Made by a program: the position numbers and the translations under genes. Shown in pieces: positions 16,586 to 25,136 of a DNA stretch of 64,000 bases (position 1 is the first letter of the stretch; the number at the start of each line of letters is the position of its first letter). Below the pieces are notes generated by a model, which saw nothing but the letters and a program-made list of their open reading frames with translations, searched no databases and was not told the DNA's origin. This DNA comes from Roseibium suaedae (GTDB lineage: Bacteria; Pseudomonadota; Alphaproteobacteria; Rhizobiales; Stappiaceae): positions 868,001-932,000 of the forward strand of contig NZ_FRBW01000001.1 in assembly GCF_900142725.1 (NCBI RefSeq). The letters are read 5' to 3'.

Positions 16586-17526
16586 GGCTCCTGCCCGGTA
16601 AAGCTGGCCGTGCCTTGGTCCTGGGGCAAGCCCAGCGGGTTCAGAAGGTCGGGCCCGGTCTCCTGCTGCATTCCCTCAGGCGCGCTCAGGCTGTCATCAA
16701 GACTGGTGCGCAGGGACGCGCCCTCCTGAACAGACGGCAGCAATGTCTCGTCAAGGGCTTCGGGCGCTTCTGCAGTTTGCGGCAGTTCCGTCAGCCATTC
16801 AGACTGCCATTGGCCTGCCTTTTGTTCCCGTGCCTTGTTCATCAATGCAGCGAAGTCCTCCGGTGCGCCTTCATCCGGCACGGCCCAGCCGTTCTCCACC
16901 ATCCAGGCTGCCAGATTGATCGGCCCTCTGCTGCAGTTTGCCGACAGTGCGTTGGGGCCTTCCTCCGCAACCTTTTCACAGGCGATCTTGTTCATCCGGA
17001 TCAGCCCGCGCAGGGCGGTTCTGGCCCTGACCCCGCAAGGCCACTGTCCGCCCACCCGGGACACGCAGGTTTCCTTGAGGCCAAGCGGCTTGATCCAGGC
17101 GAGGCGAACCGTGAAGGCCTTGGTCTTCAGGGTTCCGGCATCCACGACTTCTGGTCTGTGCAGTTCGAGCGGCCCTTCGGGGAGAGGATCCACCGGTGGA
17201 TTGACCCGCTCGAGATAGATCTCGGAAGGTTCGATCCGCTTGATCGGCGCAGTGACGACCGGCGTGCGCATGCCGTCCGGCGAGACATTGCGCAACTGGC
17301 GCGGCAAGGGCACGGCAGAATTATCCGCAAGCTTTGTGGGCGCTTCCGGAGCGGGCGTGGGCGCTGCGGGCAGGGCGGGGACGTCTGCGGTCTTCGCCAG
17401 GACCGGTGATGGGTCTGTCTCCGGCTCTGGTGGATCACTCAAGACGAGCCAGGTGACCCCGCCGGCAAAGGCGAGCGCGAGAAAGACCGGAAAGGGGATG
17501 CGTCGGAGGCCGGAGAATGCGCTCAT
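16582..17526 (-). CDS. Membrane-anchored SNase-like protein, catalytic residues lost
   Basis: A 314-residue protein: one N-terminal membrane anchor (about 10-30), a proline-rich linker, an SNase (thermonuclease) fold at about 120-243, and an acidic tail. Fold landmarks remain: VVDAGTL (127-133), VRLAWIKPLG (140-149), WPCG (162-165), LAAWMVENGWAV (205-216). Active SNases show VVDGDTL and VRLxGIDAPE plus a later RDRYGR; here the second Asp, the Asp/Glu of the DAPE loop and the later Arg are replaced. It is thus probably a binding or structural domain in the periplasm. The ATG overlaps the stop of the upstream S24-like gene (ATGA), so the pair is coupled. Confidence 0.72.
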   Translation of the reverse strand: MSAFSGLRRIPFPVFLALAFAGGVTWLVLSDPPEPETDPSPVLAKTADVPALPAAPTPAPEAPTKLADNSAVPLPRQLRNVSPDGMRTPVVTAPIKRIEPSEIYLERVNPPVDPLPEGPLELHRPEVVDAGTLKTKAFTVRLAWIKPLGLKETCVSRVGGQWPCGVRARTALRGLIRMNKIACEKVAEEGPNALSANCSRGPINLAAWMVENGWAVPDEGAPEDFAALMNKAREQKAGQWQSEWLTELPQTAEAPEALDETLLPSVQEGASLRTSLDDSLSAPEGMQQETGPDLLNPLGLPQDQGTASFTGQEP

Positions 17527-18161
17527 TGGCTTGCCCACAGGATACGTCCCAGCCATTCGATCTGGTCATGGGCAAGATGAACTGCTTCGCTGGGCTGGTC
17601 GAGCGCGCTGAACTGCATTCCGGCCTGGGTCCGCCGTTCCATGGTCAGTATCGAAAGGCCCCGGCCATGGATCTTTGCCAGCACCCTGTCGCCGCGCCGG
17701 ACAGCCGTGAGGGGAGCAATGATCAGGACATCACCGGCCCGATAGATTGGCAGCTGGTCGTCGCCGCTGACCTCAAGCGCAAAGAGGCCCTTGTTCGCCG
17801 GGTCTGGAAAGGCGATCTCGCCCCAGAGGCTGCCGGAGGGCAGCCCTTTGGTGTCAAAGGCTTCCTGGCGTGAAGCCTCACTGAAGCCTGTGCAAGGCAT
17901 CATCCGGCTGGCGGGAGCTGGTTTTTCTTTCCCGGTTGCCAGCGTGGCGACGAAGGCTTCGACCGGTTCGCCCGTCGCCTCCAGGATCTTTGCCAGCGAC
18001 TCGGTCGAGGGCCAGCGCGGCCTGCCGTCTCCGGCAAACCGTTTGGAAGGGTTGAATGTCGTCGGATCAAGCCCGGCCCGTTTCGCCAGACCCGAAGGAG
18101 ACAGGCCATAGCGGCGGGCAAGCCCGTCAATCGCCGCCCAGACCTGCGCATGCGACAGCAT
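17523..18161 (-). CDS. HTH/S24-like regulator lacking the Ser-Lys dyad
   Basis: A 212-residue LexA/CI-type protein: N-terminal helix-turn-helix (LSPSGLAKRAGLDPTTFNPSK) and C-terminal S24 peptidase-like fold (LFALEVSGDDQLPIYRAGDVLII, then RRGDRVLAKIHG, ending IEWLGRILWASQ). Related alphaproteobacterial proteins have SGDSMEP and a lysine in a following EVxAK strand; here the serine is Asp (SGDDQLP, 132-138) and the strand reads LSILTMERR without that lysine. Self-cleavage is therefore unlikely. The start at 18161 gives a clean HTH N terminus; the in-frame ATG at 18242 would add 27 basic residues. It is coupled to the SNase-like gene by an ATGA overlap. Confidence 0.8.
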   Translation of the reverse strand: MLSHAQVWAAIDGLARRYGLSPSGLAKRAGLDPTTFNPSKRFAGDGRPRWPSTESLAKILEATGEPVEAFVATLATGKEKPAPASRMMPCTGFSEASRQEAFDTKGLPSGSLWGEIAFPDPANKGLFALEVSGDDQLPIYRAGDVLIIAPLTAVRRGDRVLAKIHGRGLSILTMERRTQAGMQFSALDQPSEAVHLAHDQIEWLGRILWASQ

Positions 18162-18404
18162 GTGGTGCCTCCTCGATATTCTCCGGCTGACAGGAATAAA
18201 AACCTCTTTCGCGATTATGTGGACGCGGGAATTGAGTGTCAAAGCGTTCCGGTGTGAAAGGATGCAGCAATCCGGGGTTTACCAGGCGCACGCGGCTTGC
18301 CGCAGCCCCTGAGGAACGGTAGGTTCCGCGCGAATTCCTTGCCGCCGGACAAGGGCGCGGGCCGCGCTGCCCCCTCCGGTGTGCCTGTCACAAGAAGGTG
18401 CCAG

Positions 18405-18749
18405 ATGGTCCACATCTACAAGATCGTTCCACAAGACATGTGGCAGGCTGCCGAAGCGGAGGGTGTTTTTCACGGTGCTCCGGTCGATCTGGCGGATGGC
18501 TACATTCACTTCTCGACGTCTGCGCAGGCACGGGAAACCGCAGCCAAGCACTTCAAGGGCCAGACCGGACTTCTGCTGGCAGCCTTTGATGCCGGCCAGT
18601 TCGGCAGCGACATGAAGTGGGAGCCGTCCCGCGGCGGTGCCCTGTTCCCGCATCTCTACACGAGCCTTGCCACCAGCGCTGCCCTTTGGGTCAAGCCGCT
18701 GCCGCTGGGCGATGATGGTCAGCACGTATTCCCGGAAATGGACCAATGA
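18405..18749 (+). CDS. DUF952 family protein
   Basis: A 114-residue DUF952 protein (PF06108), recognised by HIYKIVPQDMW at the start and ADGYIHFSTSAQARETA, with LYTSLATSAALWVKPLPL near the end. Function is unknown; the fold resembles ADP-ribosyltransferase-like families. AAGGTG lies before the ATG. Its stop overlaps the pyrD start (ATGA), a common arrangement in Rhizobiales, so it is cotranslated with pyrD. Confidence 0.9.
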   Translation: MVHIYKIVPQDMWQAAEAEGVFHGAPVDLADGYIHFSTSAQARETAAKHFKGQTGLLLAAFDAGQFGSDMKWEPSRGGALFPHLYTSLATSAALWVKPLPLGDDGQHVFPEMDQ

Positions 18750-19843
18750 GCTTTTCCCTGCTTGAGAAACTGGCCCTCAAGGGGCTTCACCAGATGGACG
18801 CGGAAGCTGCCCATGGTGTGACGATCAAGGCCCTGAAGACCGGGCTGGTTCCCACTTGCGCCAGGTCTGCGGATACAAGACTGTCCCGGCGGATCTGGGA
18901 TCTCCAATTTCCCAATCCGGTCGGCATGGCAGCCGGGTTCGACAAGAATGGCGAAGTGCCGGATGCGCTGCTGAAGGCCGGTTTCGGCTTTACGGAAGTG
19001 GGCTCCGTGACGCCGAAGCCTCAGCCGGGCAATCCGAAGCCGCGCGTGTTCCGCCTGCCCAAGGACCAGGGCGTGATCAACCGCTTCGGCTTCAACAACG
19101 AAGGTCACATTGCCCTGCGCCAGCGCATGGAAGCGCGCAAGGGCAGGCCCGGGATCGTCGGGATCAATGTTGGTGCCAACAAGGACGCCACGGACCGTGT
19201 GGCCGACTATGTCGCCGGTATCGATGCCTTTGCCGATCTGGCTCATTATTTCACGGTCAATGTGTCCTCGCCCAACACGCCCGGCCTGCGCAATCTCCAG
19301 GCGCGCGACGCCTTGGCGGAACTGCTCTCCGGCGTGATGTCCGCGCGGGACAGCCAGACCCAGAAGCTCGGCCGGAAGGTTCCGGTGCTGCTCAAGATCG
19401 CCCCGGACGTTGAGGACCGCGAGCTTTCGGAGATCTGCGAGGAGGTTCTGGCCAAGCAGGTGGACGGGCTGATCGTCTCCAACACCACCATTTCCCGGGA
19501 AGGCCTGTCAGCGGATGCCAATGCGGATCAGGCCGGCGGTCTCTCCGGCCGTCCCCTGTTCCGCCGTTCTACCATTGTGCTGGCGAAGGTGCGCAAGCTC
19601 GTGGGGCCGGACTTGCCGCTGATCGGCGTTGGCGGTGTCGACAGCGCCGAAGCGGCCTGGGCCAAGATCACCGCAGGCGCGGATCTGGTGCAGCTCTATT
19701 CCGCGCTGGTCTATGAGGGCATGGGCCTGGTCGGGCAGATCCTTGATGGTCTTGCCGAACAGCTGGACCGCAATGGCTTTTCCAGCCTGCAAGATGCGGT
19801 CGGCATCAATGCGGATGGCTGGGCCAAGGCCTCCCTCACCTGA
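18746..19843 (+). CDS. pyrD: Dihydroorotate dehydrogenase (quinone), class 2
   Basis: A 365-residue class 2 enzyme that oxidises dihydroorotate to orotate with electrons passed to quinone, the fourth step of pyrimidine synthesis. The N-terminal amphipathic membrane-binding helices precede PVGMAAGFDKNGEVPDALLKAGFGF. The FMN/substrate site includes INRFGFNNEG and NVSSPNTPGLRNLQ with the class 2 catalytic serine; GVGGVDSAEAAWAKITAGADLVQLYSALVYEG binds the FMN phosphate. It overlaps the DUF952 gene by four bases. Confidence 0.96.
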   Translation: MSFSLLEKLALKGLHQMDAEAAHGVTIKALKTGLVPTCARSADTRLSRRIWDLQFPNPVGMAAGFDKNGEVPDALLKAGFGFTEVGSVTPKPQPGNPKPRVFRLPKDQGVINRFGFNNEGHIALRQRMEARKGRPGIVGINVGANKDATDRVADYVAGIDAFADLAHYFTVNVSSPNTPGLRNLQARDALAELLSGVMSARDSQTQKLGRKVPVLLKIAPDVEDRELSEICEEVLAKQVDGLIVSNTTISREGLSADANADQAGGLSGRPLFRRSTIVLAKVRKLVGPDLPLIGVGGVDSAEAAWAKITAGADLVQLYSALVYEGMGLVGQILDGLAEQLDRNGFSSLQDAVGINADGWAKASLT

Positions 19844-19873
19844 GACAAAGCTTGAGCTCCGCGTGAGCGGGGC

Positions 19874-21247
19874 TCAGACGGGCAAAAGCGAGCTGCCGGG
19901 CTCTGGAAACAGATCCGCCCGGCGCTTCCGGCAGATCAGCCAGAGGCTGAACCCCCGCATGCCGAAGAAGATGTTCAGCGCCAGCCATAGTCCATGGTTT
20001 CCGAGTATCGGAAACAGGACGTAGAAGGCTGCGATGAAGACCGCGAGAGACAGCAGCATCATGTTGCGCATGTCCCGCGACCAGGTGGCGCCAATGAAGA
20101 CGCCATCCATCAGGAAGGCAAGAACACCCGAGAGGGGCGTCAGGGCTGACCAGATCAGATAGGCCTTTCCGGTTTCACGGACGGCGGCATCGGTTGTCAT
20201 CAGATCGAGAAGGGCTGGACCGGCACTCAGGAAGATGGCCGCGAGCACGCCCGCCAGAACGTAGCTCCAGAGGCTGGTGATCTTCAGGGCCAGGTCAAAG
20301 GCCTTCCGGTTTCTCGCTCCGACCGCGCGGCCTGCAAACTGTTCGGCAGCCGTCGCCAGACCGTCGAGGAAATAGCTGGCCACCAGAAACAGCTTGTCCA
20401 GAAGCGCATTGGCCGCAAGCAAAACGTCGCCCTGCGCCGCAGACTTGCTGGTGAAGAAGCCGAAGGCGCTGAGCAGGCAGAAGGACCGGATCATGATGTC
20501 CCGGTTCACCGCCATCATCCGCAAGAGCAGGCGCTTGTCGAAGATCGTCTCGCGCGCCGGCCAGGGCGTATGGCGGGCCGAACGGAGGAAGAGACTGGCG
20601 CCCAGAAGCGCCGTGACGGCCTCGCTGATGACCGTTCCGGCCGCGACGCCTTCCACGCTCCAGTCCAGCCAGAGCACGAAGATCAGGGACAGGACGATGT
20701 TGAGACCGTTGCTGACCAGCTGCAGCAAAAGGCCCGTACCTGCGCGGCCGATGCCGAGAAACCAGCCAAGGATGGCATAATTGGCCAGCAGGAACGGGGC
20801 ACTGTAGATCCGCGTCGAGAAATAGCGCTCCGTTGCGTCCTGGACCTCGGCGCTGCCGCCGATCAGCCTCAGGCCCACTCCCAGGGCAAGGCTCTGGACC
20901 AGCAGGATGGCAAGTCCGATAAGGCAGGCAACGATCAGGGCGCGCAGGGCGGTTGCCTTGATCTCGATCTGGTCATCCGCTCCGAGGGCCTGGGCGGTGA
21001 GACCCGTGGTGCCCGAGCGCAGGAAACTGAAGCTCATGAACAGCACGTCAAAGATTACGCCGCCGACCGCGATGCCGCCAAGCAGAGCCGGGTCGCCAAG
21101 CTGGCCGATGACCGCGGTGTCGACAATCCCGAGCAGGGGCGTCGACAGATAGGCAAGGGTCATCGGGACGGCGATGGCCAGCACACTGCGATGCGTGACC
21201 GAGAAGGCCTGAGCCTGCGAAGAGGCCTGGGAAGAAGAGACGGTCAT
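19874..21247 (-). CDS. MATE-family multidrug/metabolite exporter
   Basis: A 457-residue inner-membrane transporter with twelve helices in two MatE repeats (PF01554). LAYLSTPLLGIVDTAVIGQLGD is typical of the DinF/NorM N-terminal repeat, and AANALLDKLFLVASYFLDG belongs to the second. Export of toxic compounds against H+ or Na+ is expected; the substrate is unknown. The start at 21247 is chosen because upstream codons to 21352 encode basic, non-family sequence. Confidence 0.9.
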   Translation of the reverse strand: MTVSSSQASSQAQAFSVTHRSVLAIAVPMTLAYLSTPLLGIVDTAVIGQLGDPALLGGIAVGGVIFDVLFMSFSFLRSGTTGLTAQALGADDQIEIKATALRALIVACLIGLAILLVQSLALGVGLRLIGGSAEVQDATERYFSTRIYSAPFLLANYAILGWFLGIGRAGTGLLLQLVSNGLNIVLSLIFVLWLDWSVEGVAAGTVISEAVTALLGASLFLRSARHTPWPARETIFDKRLLLRMMAVNRDIMIRSFCLLSAFGFFTSKSAAQGDVLLAANALLDKLFLVASYFLDGLATAAEQFAGRAVGARNRKAFDLALKITSLWSYVLAGVLAAIFLSAGPALLDLMTTDAAVRETGKAYLIWSALTPLSGVLAFLMDGVFIGATWSRDMRNMMLLSLAVFIAAFYVLFPILGNHGLWLALNIFFGMRGFSLWLICRKRRADLFPEPGSSLLPV

Positions 21248-21417
21248 GGGGAATCCTGAAGGAAGCCAGAACCGGATAGTCAGTGGCCGCCACCGGAAGG
21301 TCAAGACAATCCACAATCGGCCCGAGGGATGACCGATTGCCGCGTGCGTCATCGTGGCTCTGGTGTTTCTTGTCGTGAGCGCACAGGATTCAGCCTCCTC
21401 AGAACAGGAAGCTTTCC

Positions 21418-21867
21418 ATGTGCCCCGTCAAAAAAACCTCCCATCCGCTGGAATCGCATATCTGGCTCCTTGTCGAACCGGGCGACTTTGTCGATGGTTA
21501 TTCGGTTCCCTCCGAACGCGGGGCCAGAGAGGCCGCAGAGACAGGGCTGGCCATGCCTGGCTGGGCCAATTTGCTCCTGAGGCTGCGGAACCTTCTTGTG
21601 CGCCCCTTTGGCCTGAAGACCTCGCGGCCTGCAACAGGCGATGCAATCGGGATGTTTCCCGTCACCTTTGAAAACAGCCGGGAAATCATGCTTGGCATGC
21701 CCGACAAGCATCTGGATTTCCGGATTTCGGTGATGCGTGAGGACGGGCACATTCACATGGCCACCTGGGTGCAGCCGAAGAATGTCTTCGGGCGGCTCTA
21801 TCTGGCGGCCGTCATGCCGTTCCACATCCTGATTGTACGCGATGCGCTCAGACGCATCGGAAAATGA
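21418..21867 (+). CDS. DUF2867-like protein
   Basis: A 149-residue protein that resembles DUF2867 (START-like fold, often fused behind short-chain dehydrogenase domains). Visible features: DFVDGYSVPSERGA near the N terminus, GMFPVTFENSREIMLG, DFRISVMREDGHIHMATWVQPKNVFGRLYLAAVMPFHILIVRDALRRI. No signal peptide. It stands between the divergent MATE gene and the deacetylase-like gene. Assignment is by resemblance of the C-terminal block; function unknown. Confidence 0.75.
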   Translation: MCPVKKTSHPLESHIWLLVEPGDFVDGYSVPSERGAREAAETGLAMPGWANLLLRLRNLLVRPFGLKTSRPATGDAIGMFPVTFENSREIMLGMPDKHLDFRISVMREDGHIHMATWVQPKNVFGRLYLAAVMPFHILIVRDALRRIGK

Positions 21868-21935
21868 CGGGCATACCCCGTGCCGATTTTTCACTGGGAG
21901 CTTGAACCATAGCTCCGGTGAATTATGACTTCTGT

Positions 21936-22850
21936 ATGCCTGTTCCGATTGTTCATCATCCTGCTTATTGCGCGGATCTTCCTGAAGGCCACCGGTTTCC
22001 GATGGACAAGTTCCGTGCGGTTGCTGCCCAGTTGACTGCCGAGGGATTGGTAGCAGGCGGCAAGTTCCATCGCCCGCGCCCCGCACCGTTCGAATGGGTG
22101 GCTCTCGCCCATGATCCTGCCTATGTCGATCAGGTGTTTTCCTGTTCGGTACCTCATGCGGTTGCCCGCGAAATCGGCTTTCCGATGAAAGAGGACATTG
22201 CCCTGCGCGCGCGCTGTGCGACCGGCGGCTCGGTACTGACCGGCTATCTGGCGCTGGAGCACGGCATTGCCTGCAACACAGCCGGGGGAAGCCATCATGC
22301 CCGCTGGAAGCATGGAGCGGGCTTCTGTGTCTTCAACGATGTGGCGGTCGCGATCCGGGTGATGCAAGCCGATGGAGTGATCCGGCGGGCTCTGGTGATC
22401 GACCTCGACGTTCATCAGGGCGATGGTACGGCTGACATCTTTGCCGGTGACAGCAGCGTCTTCACCTTTTCCATGCACTCCGAGAAGAACTATCCGGTGC
22501 GCAAGGTGCCCTCCGTGCTGGATATCGGACTTGAGGATGGGGTGGGCGATGCGGCCTATCTCGATCGTCTGAGGCCGGCTCTGGACACGGTCCTGGAGGC
22601 GGGGCCTTTCGACATTGTCTTCTACAACGCCGGGGTCGATCCCTTCGCAGGCGACCGTCTTGGCCGGTTGTCGCTGACACAGGAAGGGCTTATGGCGCGG
22701 GACAAGATGGTCATCGAGACTTTGCGCGCCAGTGGGCTGCCGCTGGCCGGCGTGTTGGGCGGGGGCTATTCCACCGACATCGAAGAACTTGCGGACCGGC
22801 ACTGCAACTTGCACCGGGCCGCCGCCGCGTCATTTCTAGCGGATTGCTAG
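21936..22850 (+). CDS. Histone deacetylase-like zinc hydrolase
   Basis: A class II-type HDAC/acetoin-utilization/acetylpolyamine amidohydrolase family member (PF00850), about 304 residues. The active site is intact: GGSHHARWKHGAGFCVFND (His pair), IDLDVHQGDGT (Asp and His zinc ligands), YNAGVDPFAGDRLG (second Asp ligand) and GGGYSTD (transition-state Tyr region). It may deacetylate small molecules or protein lysines. The start is uncertain: GTG at 21918 or ATG at 21936; neither has a well-spaced ribosome site. It ends three bases from a convergent gene. Confidence 0.88.
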   Translation: MPVPIVHHPAYCADLPEGHRFPMDKFRAVAAQLTAEGLVAGGKFHRPRPAPFEWVALAHDPAYVDQVFSCSVPHAVAREIGFPMKEDIALRARCATGGSVLTGYLALEHGIACNTAGGSHHARWKHGAGFCVFNDVAVAIRVMQADGVIRRALVIDLDVHQGDGTADIFAGDSSVFTFSMHSEKNYPVRKVPSVLDIGLEDGVGDAAYLDRLRPALDTVLEAGPFDIVFYNAGVDPFAGDRLGRLSLTQEGLMARDKMVIETLRASGLPLAGVLGGGYSTDIEELADRHCNLHRAAAASFLADC

Positions 22851-22853
22851 GGC

Positions 22854-23129
22854 TTACTTTCCCCGTCCGGCAGACAGGATGCGGGAGAGGAGCCAGATCG
22901 GGACGACGATGATGGCGCCCAGTACGAAATAGCGCATCAGGTTGCCGACCGCCGCGAAGCCCATGTTCCAGAGCCGTTCGATGAAGTCGAGGGCATGATA
23001 GAACAGGCTGAGCGGATCCAGGTTGAGCGCGGAGAGGATGACCCCGACCACGAAGGACAGGAAGACCAGCCGCAGGATGACCTGAGCAGGCGAGCCTCCC
23101 ATGAACCGGGCCAGATTGTGATCGGACAT
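22854..23129 (-). CDS. DUF6460-like small membrane protein
   Basis: A 91-residue protein with two membrane helices (about 19-36 and 65-85) joined by an amphipathic segment (LSLFYHALDFIERLWNMGF). It resembles DUF6460, a rhizobial family of unknown function. It converges with the deacetylase gene with a three-base gap. Confidence 0.75.
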   Translation of the reverse strand: MSDHNLARFMGGSPAQVILRLVFLSFVVGVILSALNLDPLSLFYHALDFIERLWNMGFAAVGNLMRYFVLGAIIVVPIWLLSRILSAGRGK

Positions 23130-23723
23130 GACGTGTCTCCTGACTGCGCGAAACGGCGCTACTGCCTACTTAGGTTGGAACCGCGTTGACCGCAATGGCA
23201 GGTTCGCATCCTCTGTTGTGTCGGTGTTGAACAAGTGACCTGCCGCAGCTGACCGCAAGCATGAGTGGCAAAAGGGGTCTGGAAAAGTGCAATATTGGCA
23301 TCTACTGTTAAGATTGAAGGCTTTTGTGCCAAATACAAACACCCTTAATTGAGGTATACCTCAGCGTTAGGAAGGGATGTGTTGAGCGCAGGACTTGCGG
23401 CCTGCATCTCTTCTGGTTCAGCTCGCCGGATGGCGGGACAGCCGGTCACATAAGAACCCTGAAGCACTCGCCCCATCGGTAGCGCAGGTTTCGATTTCGG
23501 CGCCCGCCTGAACAGAGCATATAATGGCTGAACCTGTCGTGATGCCAGGGTTTCACTGGGGATTGCATGTTGGCGGACTTGCAGTCTCAATCAGGTGAAA
23601 CTCCGATGAAGGTGCCCGGTCCCTCCCTCCCGGTGCTCTTCGCAGGTATCAAGTTGGCGCGGGACACCCGGATTGGGTCGTCCCGCGCTCCTCTTCCTTC
23701 CGAAGATTTGAAATCTGGCTCTT
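23130..23723. other. 594-bp intergenic stretch, no convincing gene
   Basis: Short open frames here lack ribosome sites and family character. The one distinct element is a perfect 14-bp palindrome, TGAGGTATACCTCA, at 23350-23363, a possible regulator site with no obvious target, since it lies between the promoter of one minus-strand gene and the end of another. Confidence 0.6.
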
Positions 23724-24800
23724 CTAACGAAGCCTTGCGTTTTTCTCGCTCACAGCCTGCGGCGCAGAAGCTTCCATGCGCAGCCCCCGCGGCGAGACGC
23801 CGTACCATTGCTTGACGGCTCTGGAGAATGCGCTGATATCGGAAAAGCCGAGGTGCTGGGAAATTTCCCCGACTGGCCAGTCCGTCTCCATCAGATAGGT
23901 TTGCGCCCGGCGCTTGCGCACATCATCCAGCAGTTTTCGGAACGTCGTTCCTTCGCTTTCAAGTGTGCGCTGGAGAGAGCGCTCGGACATGCCAAGCGCC
24001 TGGGCGATGGCCCTGACGGAACAGTCCCCCTTCTGCATCTCCGAACTGATGGCAGCGGTGATTGAACTGATGGCCGAAGGTTGAGAGGTTGCTTCCGCAA
24101 GAGCCCGGCGGGCCGCGCCTTCCACGATCACATAGAGATTGGCTTCTGATCCTGACGGTTTGCGATCCAGAAGCGAAGCGGAGATCAAAAGGCGTGTCGT
24201 TTGACAGTTGAAACGCACGCGCTGGGCGTAGGGCTTCAAAAACTCCGGCATGGTCTTGAGAGGCAGGGAGGCGAATTCGATCCGCATCGGCAGGGCGGTA
24301 TCCTGTTCGAGCATGCGCTCCAGCCGGCCGACCAGATAGGCCATGAACGCCATGCTGTAGATCGTGCGAGGGCCGAACCGGTCGGGCAAATCCCAGGTCA
24401 GAATGCCGTCCTGCGCGGTCTCCTGATAGGTAAGGCCGATGCAATTGCTGCGCAGCGGATAGAAGATGCTCCAGTTCTTCAGAGCCTGGCGAATGCTCGG
24501 AGCAAATAATGCCATGTAGTCGAAACTTCCCGCATCCCCTCTGGGCAACCGGTGAAAGCCGTCGAACAGGGCGTCGTGATCGTTGCAGGAGGCGCCGAAA
24601 TCTTCAAATAGGGCCAGCGTTGGCTGGATCGGGATCCTGTTGTCCGGACTCAGAAGCATGCAGGCGTTCAAATGGGACTTGGCAATGATCCGCTGCCAGT
24701 CTGCCCCTGCTTTCGCAGCCAGGTTCTCCAGCAGAATGACCGGGCCAGCCGTGACCCATTCATCCGCACCCGGATTAAGAAGTTTCGCCCGGTTTGGCAT
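23724..24800 (-). CDS. AraC-family regulator with OruR/ArgR-like N-terminal domain
   Basis: A 358-residue transcription factor. The N-terminal two thirds matches the arabinose-binding-like domain PF12625 found in OruR, ToxT-like and related AraC proteins; the C terminus (about 250-345) holds two HTH motifs: VRAIAQALGMSERSLQRTL and VGEISQHLGFSDISAFSRAVKQW, ending SPRGLRM. It is a paralogue of the regulator 340 bp upstream, same strand. Target genes and ligand are unknown; no clear metabolic genes are adjacent. Confidence 0.9.
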   Translation of the reverse strand: MPNRAKLLNPGADEWVTAGPVILLENLAAKAGADWQRIIAKSHLNACMLLSPDNRIPIQPTLALFEDFGASCNDHDALFDGFHRLPRGDAGSFDYMALFAPSIRQALKNWSIFYPLRSNCIGLTYQETAQDGILTWDLPDRFGPRTIYSMAFMAYLVGRLERMLEQDTALPMRIEFASLPLKTMPEFLKPYAQRVRFNCQTTRLLISASLLDRKPSGSEANLYVIVEGAARRALAEATSQPSAISSITAAISSEMQKGDCSVRAIAQALGMSERSLQRTLESEGTTFRKLLDDVRKRRAQTYLMETDWPVGEISQHLGFSDISAFSRAVKQWYGVSPRGLRMEASAPQAVSEKNARLR

Positions 24801-25136
24801 CGCTCCCCGCTGCCTCCCGCAAGGTACGCCCCTTGCTCATTCATTGGACAATCAAGACGTTATGATCTGGTCAAAGAAAAGGTAATGCATCTGATTTATT
24901 CTGTATATTGATAATAATTCTAATTTTTTGCTAAAATAGATAAAACATTTATATATCATATCAGCATTACCAGTAGATTTACTATGGTGCGATTTTAAAA
25001 GATATATCATTTATATTATTATAATTGTTTTTACTTACTTTTGCCCTCGTTAGGTTATTCAAATAACTCGGTTTTCTATTTGGGATTGAGGCGAGAGGAA
25101 AAAGTCTCCTCGCATAACCCAACCAATTCCGGCAAT
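24801..25136. other. AT-rich spacer between two AraC paralogues
   Basis: From about 24,885 to 25,080 the sequence is very AT-rich, unlike the rest of the window. It contains the direct repeat ATATATCAT (about 24,952 and 25,003) and a dyad GTTATT-CA-AATAAC (25054-25067). No gene is seen. It may hold the promoter of the downstream AraC gene and a nucleoid-protein binding region, or mark foreign DNA. Confidence 0.65.

Noticed and set aside
23567-23815. Small open frames in the 23.1-23.8 kb gap
   Set aside because: No ribosome site, low-complexity composition and overlap with the AraC 3' end.
24885-25080. Insertion-sequence remnant
   Set aside because: AT-rich and with short repeats, but no transposase fragment, terminal inverted repeats or target duplication could be seen.
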